Both the position numbers and the translations under genes were made by a program. The notes below the pieces were generated by a model. It saw only the letters and a program-made list of their open reading frames with translations. It ran no database searches and was not told the DNA's origin. A stretch of DNA of 64,000 nucleotides from Silene noctiflora (taxonomy: Eukaryota > Streptophyta > Magnoliopsida > Caryophyllales > Caryophyllaceae): positions 81,093-145,092 of the forward strand of contig VHZZ01000837.1 in assembly GCA_009801015.1 (NCBI GenBank), written 5' to 3'. Of the stretch, positions 60,171 to 64,000 are shown piece after piece (position 1 is the stretch's first letter; every line of letters starts with the position of its first letter).

Positions 60171-60761
60171 GGTATAATTACATGTTTTCTTTCAATTTAT
60201 TTGATAATTTCATGCTAAAACAATTTAGAAATATATGTATTTAAGTTCTAAATTTTAAAAATTAAGATGAATAATTGAATATCAATTTGGTGGACTATTA
60301 TGAAGCTACCTTTGTTATCGGTGAAAATCGGGTTAAGTTAATATGGGATCATGAATTGGGTTGAGTCGATCAGGTCAGGTTCGCATTGGGACAAATAAGG
60401 TAGTTTTCGGTTTAACCTAAAGTCAGTTTCAGTTCACCCAATTTTCGTATTTTATCGAGGTCAGAATTAGGGCAGATGTGTCGGTTTCCTCGGATCGAGT
60501 TAGCTTTTGCATACTCTGATCACAAATTATAACGACATTCACAACCGATTTGAAATAATATTAAAAAAAAAAAAAAGAAAAGGAGTAATGAAATGTCATC
60601 ACTTGTGACAGACAGTAAAACTTGTTGGTTTAGAGAATAACTTGGCCTATTAATTTAAAAACTTATCTCAATTGGTAAATCATGAGATTGTTAATGACGG
60701 TTATTACTGAAGTAGTTTAATGAATGAAGTGATTGATCGATAGTTTTTGTTTTACATTAGG

Positions 60762-60892
60762 TTTTTTTTTTTTTTTTTTTTTTACCAGGAGTATCCCATA
60801 CCGACAGCTGGAGCAATCTCCTTCGGGGTAATGAAGGCAATTCATTCGCAAGAGTCAGGAATCGAACATCTGACCACTTGTTTAAGAGATGA
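60762..60892 (-). mobile_element. truncated SINE copy
   Basis: A T-rich tail (60762-60783) followed by ACCAGGAGTATCCC... and the box-B complement GGAATCGAACATC. It lacks the tRNA-like head seen at 10003. No duplication identified. Confidence 0.65.
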
Positions 60893-61894
60893 TCGTAATT
60901 ATGATGATGACTATTTGTAACTTTGAAAACGTATTATATTTCAGCGATTTTTAACAAGATAGATTAATTAACGAATTACGGTACATTTGTGCAAAATAGA
61001 AATTTTACTTGATGATCTGTAATGTTATGGGAACCAATCAAATAAATGACAAAAGTACAAAATTAATGTAAACAATTGAAAAATTTATAAAGACGAAGAA
61101 CTTTACATGATTATAATAAATACCACAGTGGATTTCTCATGAAGAAGGACGATGAAAAAACAAAAAGACAATTTTGCCCTTTGATCACAAGATCCTAACA
61201 AATTTGTTATCTCCCGACCCTCCCAATATTTATGGAACACATGAGATTCTTCTGCCTTTTCCCAAATACTATTCAATGTTAACATTATTCAATAATTTTT
61301 ATGTAAGTCCGTCGCACGGAAACGATTCCTTTATATATAAAAACACTTTATTGAACTCTAGAACGATATTAATCTATAATTATTTGCGGTGATAATTCCG
61401 ATACAATCAAGAAATTAGGAGTACAACATGAAAAACCGTCTAATAACAAAATTATTACTCGTAGTAACAAATTTACAAGAATAATAATAAGAAGATTGAT
61501 ACTCTAGTAACAAATGTTAGATAGAATTAACCCTAACAAAGAGTAAAAAAGATTATTAATCTTCTTGAATTATACTAGTATTTTCATCATTATTCTATTT
61601 CCGATTTCTTAGAATTGCGCCACTTTTTTAAATTTGCGAGAAATATTTTAATCAAATGGAACATTTCTAAAGAATCGGAGAGAATACCATATACTCGTAT
61701 AAAACCGCTTTACATATCAAGAAACTAGAACCGTTGAAAAAACTTACAAGGAAAACAAAAATACTCGTATAAAACCGCTTTACACGAGTAAATTAAATCT
61801 AAAAATAATAGACTAAACACATACTAGGGTACGTAATTAATTCAAGAACTCCGAAAAACGACATCGTTTCTAGGACAATGACGTACGAACCAGG

Positions 61895-62197
61895 CTAGTT
61901 ATGAAGAGGGTTAGGGCCGCTGGGGACGAGGCGTTTCTCAACACCGTAGCGAGGATCAATCTCATCGGAGGAGGACGAGGACGAAGACGAAGACGAAGGA
62001 GGAAGGTGGCGAAAATGGTAACAAAGTGAAGGAGGGTAATTAGGGTTGCAATAACGGTGGTGTATGATTGAAGGTAAGTAGACCGTGTTCGAGTTCGAAG
62101 GCGACAATGGCGATGATGATGATAATGATAATGATACGGTGAAAAAGAGTAGAATTATTATGAATGTGATGGGTAAAGGAGTCTCCTTGTTCTTCAT
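61895..62197 (-). CDS. CLE: CLE peptide precursor (CLE9/10 type)
   Basis: Intronless, 100 aa. N-terminal signal peptide (hydrophobic FIIILLFFTVSLSLSS, about residues 11-26), a variable Ser/Pro-rich middle with an unusual run of ten serines, and the CLE dodecapeptide RLVPSGPNPLHN at the very C-terminus (residues 89-100), preceded by a lysine. That dodecapeptide is identical to Arabidopsis CLE9/CLE10 from memory. Role: the secreted precursor is processed, and the hydroxyproline-bearing peptide signals through LRR receptor kinases (CLV1/BAM-type or HSL1) in meristem, vascular or stomatal lineages. The paralogue with several CLE motifs lies 1.6 kb to the right on the same strand. Confidence 0.93.
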   Translation of the reverse strand: MKNKETPLPITFIIILLFFTVSLSLSSSSPLSPSNSNTVYLPSIIHHRYCNPNYPPSLCYHFRHLPPSSSSSSSSSSDEIDPRYGVEKRLVPSGPNPLHN

Positions 62198-63767
62198 GGT
62201 TGTATTATTGTAAAATTTTTTTGTTGTTTTTGTGTTAAAGAAATTGGAGTTTTATGAAAGAGTAGAATTAGTTGGATGGTGAAATGAGGTATTTATATGT
62301 ATATATTATATATATATATATATATGTGTAGTTTGACTAGTTGATCGATCGAGTGAGGAGTACCCTCAATTTAGGGACTCTTAAGAGTCCTACTTGATGG
62401 TAAAATTGGGTCAGGTAATGATGTATCGGGTTGGGTTGAGTTGGGTTCTGCACTTGTGCGAGTATACGTACTTAGGATATTGTTGGAAAATATGTACGAT
62501 GATCGACGTGCCGTTTTTTGTCCACGAAACCGATACCGGTGGCTACTAGAGTCACCGTATATATTCACACCCCAAATCACAAGGCTCCAATTTGATGGAG
62601 AGCCTAACCGTAGTGATAGTTTCCCATTCACATAGAATCGACTCAATTTATAACACACTAAAAGAGCAGTTACGAATAGAGGAATTAAGGTATTAATTAA
62701 TGTGTATTAAGACTGACTTAATGACTCATTTATCTCACCCTTAATTTCAGCCATTATCACTAAGATAATGTAACAGCCACAACTAATGTGGTCGTTTAAA
62801 GCATGAATTTCAACAGATATTATATTTAGCTTGGTCTAGGCTCGATTAGTGGGTTTGGAACGTTATGATCATGGGAACGGGTTCAATAGGCGGGGATGTC
62901 AGTGATTAACTGTAAATTATGAATTATTATCGGTAATAACTTAATCAGGGAAATATTGTTGAAAATATATCATCATAAATTAGAGTTGAAACTCATATTA
63001 AACTCATATTTACCATAATTAATAAAATAATATTGAAATTTTTTCCCTATTTAGAAAAACCCTCGTTAAAATGTCGAAATTAACTGAAGTAAAATATATG
63101 ATTGTACAAATGTACAATAGCCTAGTGATGTGCAGGTAGTATCGAGTATAAAAACCATTAAAATACTTGAGATTAAATGGAACATGTGATAAGGTGATAC
63201 CGAGACGTAGTATTATCAGATAACGTCTTAATAACAATTTTGAAAGACTTGACAATCTAGTAGCTAAAGCTTAAATTGATCATGGTAGCTCTAAGGCCGG
63301 CGACCCAAGGTCTACTTTATCTCGCAAGTCCAATTAATCTTTCACATATAAATTACGTACAATAAATTTATTATTTTATTTTTTAAAAAAGAATTCATTG
63401 TTTTATTTTATCTTCTGATATAAAAAGTTTCCTTGTTTATTTGATCTATTAACATAATTTTTTTGTGTGACAATTTAAAGATTGTAATTGATGTGTGAAC
63501 TAAATTGCTTAAAATAATTATACAGAGTAATAGCGTCCATAATTCGAATAACGGTTTTTTCTAATTCTAATAAATGCGTTTAAAAAAACATGTTAATAAG
63601 TTAATTAGAAAAAAAAAATCAAAATTATTTCACTATCGGAAAAAACCAAATAACAATAATAACTCTGAATTACAATAACAACGCACACGTTCTATCATTA
63701 TTCGCAAAAAAATTGCATCCTATTTCTAATTCGATCAAAATCATAGATCAAAATCATAGTCACGAAG
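62198..63767. other. intergenic between the two CLE genes
   Basis: Promoter and leader of the one-peptide CLE gene (with an (AT)n microsatellite at about 62303-62325) and the 3' flank of the multi-CLE gene. AT-rich. No other gene recognised. Confidence 0.5.
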
Positions 63768-64000
63768 CTAATGACGAAGAGGAACTGGGCCAATTGGCAC
63801 AAGGCGGTCTACGTGGACAGATGATGTGGCATGAGGATACTGAGGTGGAGCGTACTTATGATGAAGAGGGTTTGGACCACTTGGTACGAGACGGTCCACA
63901 TGGATAGATAACGTGGCATGAGGATACTGAGGTGGAGCGTACTTATGATGAAGAGGGTTTGGACCACTTGGCACTAAACGGTCTACGTAGACAGATGATG
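63768..64000 (-). CDS. CLE: multi-domain CLE precursor, 3' end, cut by window edge
   Basis: The open frame enters from the right edge and stops at 63768; 76 residues are visible and the N-terminus is missing. It is a tandem array with a 29-residue (87-bp) period: CLE dodecapeptide RLVPSGPNPLHH, spacer KYAPPQYPHATLSIHVD, RLVPSGPNPLHH, spacer KYAPPQYPHATSSVHVD, and a last, degenerate RLVPIGPVPLRH before the stop. The first two peptides match the CLE13-type consensus; the last has Ser to Ile, Asn to Val and His to Arg changes. Basic/acidic residues flank each unit (VD before R, K after), plausible processing sites. Precursors with several CLE motifs are known in a few plants but are rare. How many more repeats lie beyond 64000, and whether a signal peptide exists, cannot be seen. 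Confidence 0.9.
   Translation of the reverse strand, partial: SSVYVDRLVPSGPNPLHHKYAPPQYPHATLSIHVDRLVPSGPNPLHHKYAPPQYPHATSSVHVDRLVPIGPVPLRH

Larger units (their letters stand above)
57912..61894. other. transposon cluster between LRR and CLE genes
   Basis: LRR promoter side, then four GACCCG-rich elements in a row (58317-58902, 58911-59490, remnant 59560-59689, 59704-60170), a 5'-truncated SINE (60762-60892) and AT-rich DNA including the CLE 3' flank. No gene. Confidence 0.65.

Overview
This 64 kb window is nuclear DNA of a flowering plant. The protein genes carry short GT-AG introns and match plant-only or plant-typical families: WRKY, plastid MinE, GT61, PRORP, DUF863, remorin and CLE. Intergenic DNA is AT-rich and full of small DNA transposons, SINEs and Helitrons. 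A eudicot is most likely. I lean towards Caryophyllales from the feel of the repeats, but nothing in the window proves it. There is a 635-base N gap (2395-3029) and a single N at 32099.

Layout, left to right. A WRKY group I gene enters from the left edge (first exon 103-555, minus). A repeat-rich stretch follows. Then come eIF5A (6366-9390), plastid MinE (11000-14185) and a GT61 glycosyltransferase (15704-17744), all minus. Next are a transposon-rich interval, a GT61 3'-end fragment (22200-22455), two exons of an unrecognised broken gene (22898-23486), PRORP protein-only RNase P (24578-26311) and a second GT61 gene (26980-29700). An AT-rich Helitron-bearing desert (29.7-34.7 kb) separates these from a denser half: DUF863 (plus), a thylakoid-lumen-type protein, a gankyrin-like ankyrin protein, a RING membrane E3 (plus), a remorin, a tRNA-Thr(AGU) and an eleven-exon LRR protein. 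At the right end are a CLE peptide gene (61895-62197) and, cut by the window edge, a precursor with at least three tandem CLE motifs (63768 to beyond 64000).

There are no operons and no pathway cluster. Two local families stand out: GT61 (two genes and a fragment within about 14 kb) and CLE (a one-peptide and a multi-peptide precursor 1.6 kb apart on the same strand). Exon structures were built by hand from splice consensus and frame continuity. In the eleven complete protein genes the summed coding length is a multiple of three.

The most rewarding observations are the multi-CLE precursor; GACCCGA-rich hAT-like elements with perfect 8-bp target duplications, two of them in inverted orientation sharing one target site; a family of MULE-like MITEs with 9-bp duplications; compact Helitrons with consistent ends; and a recent in-frame 29-residue triplication in the DUF863 protein.
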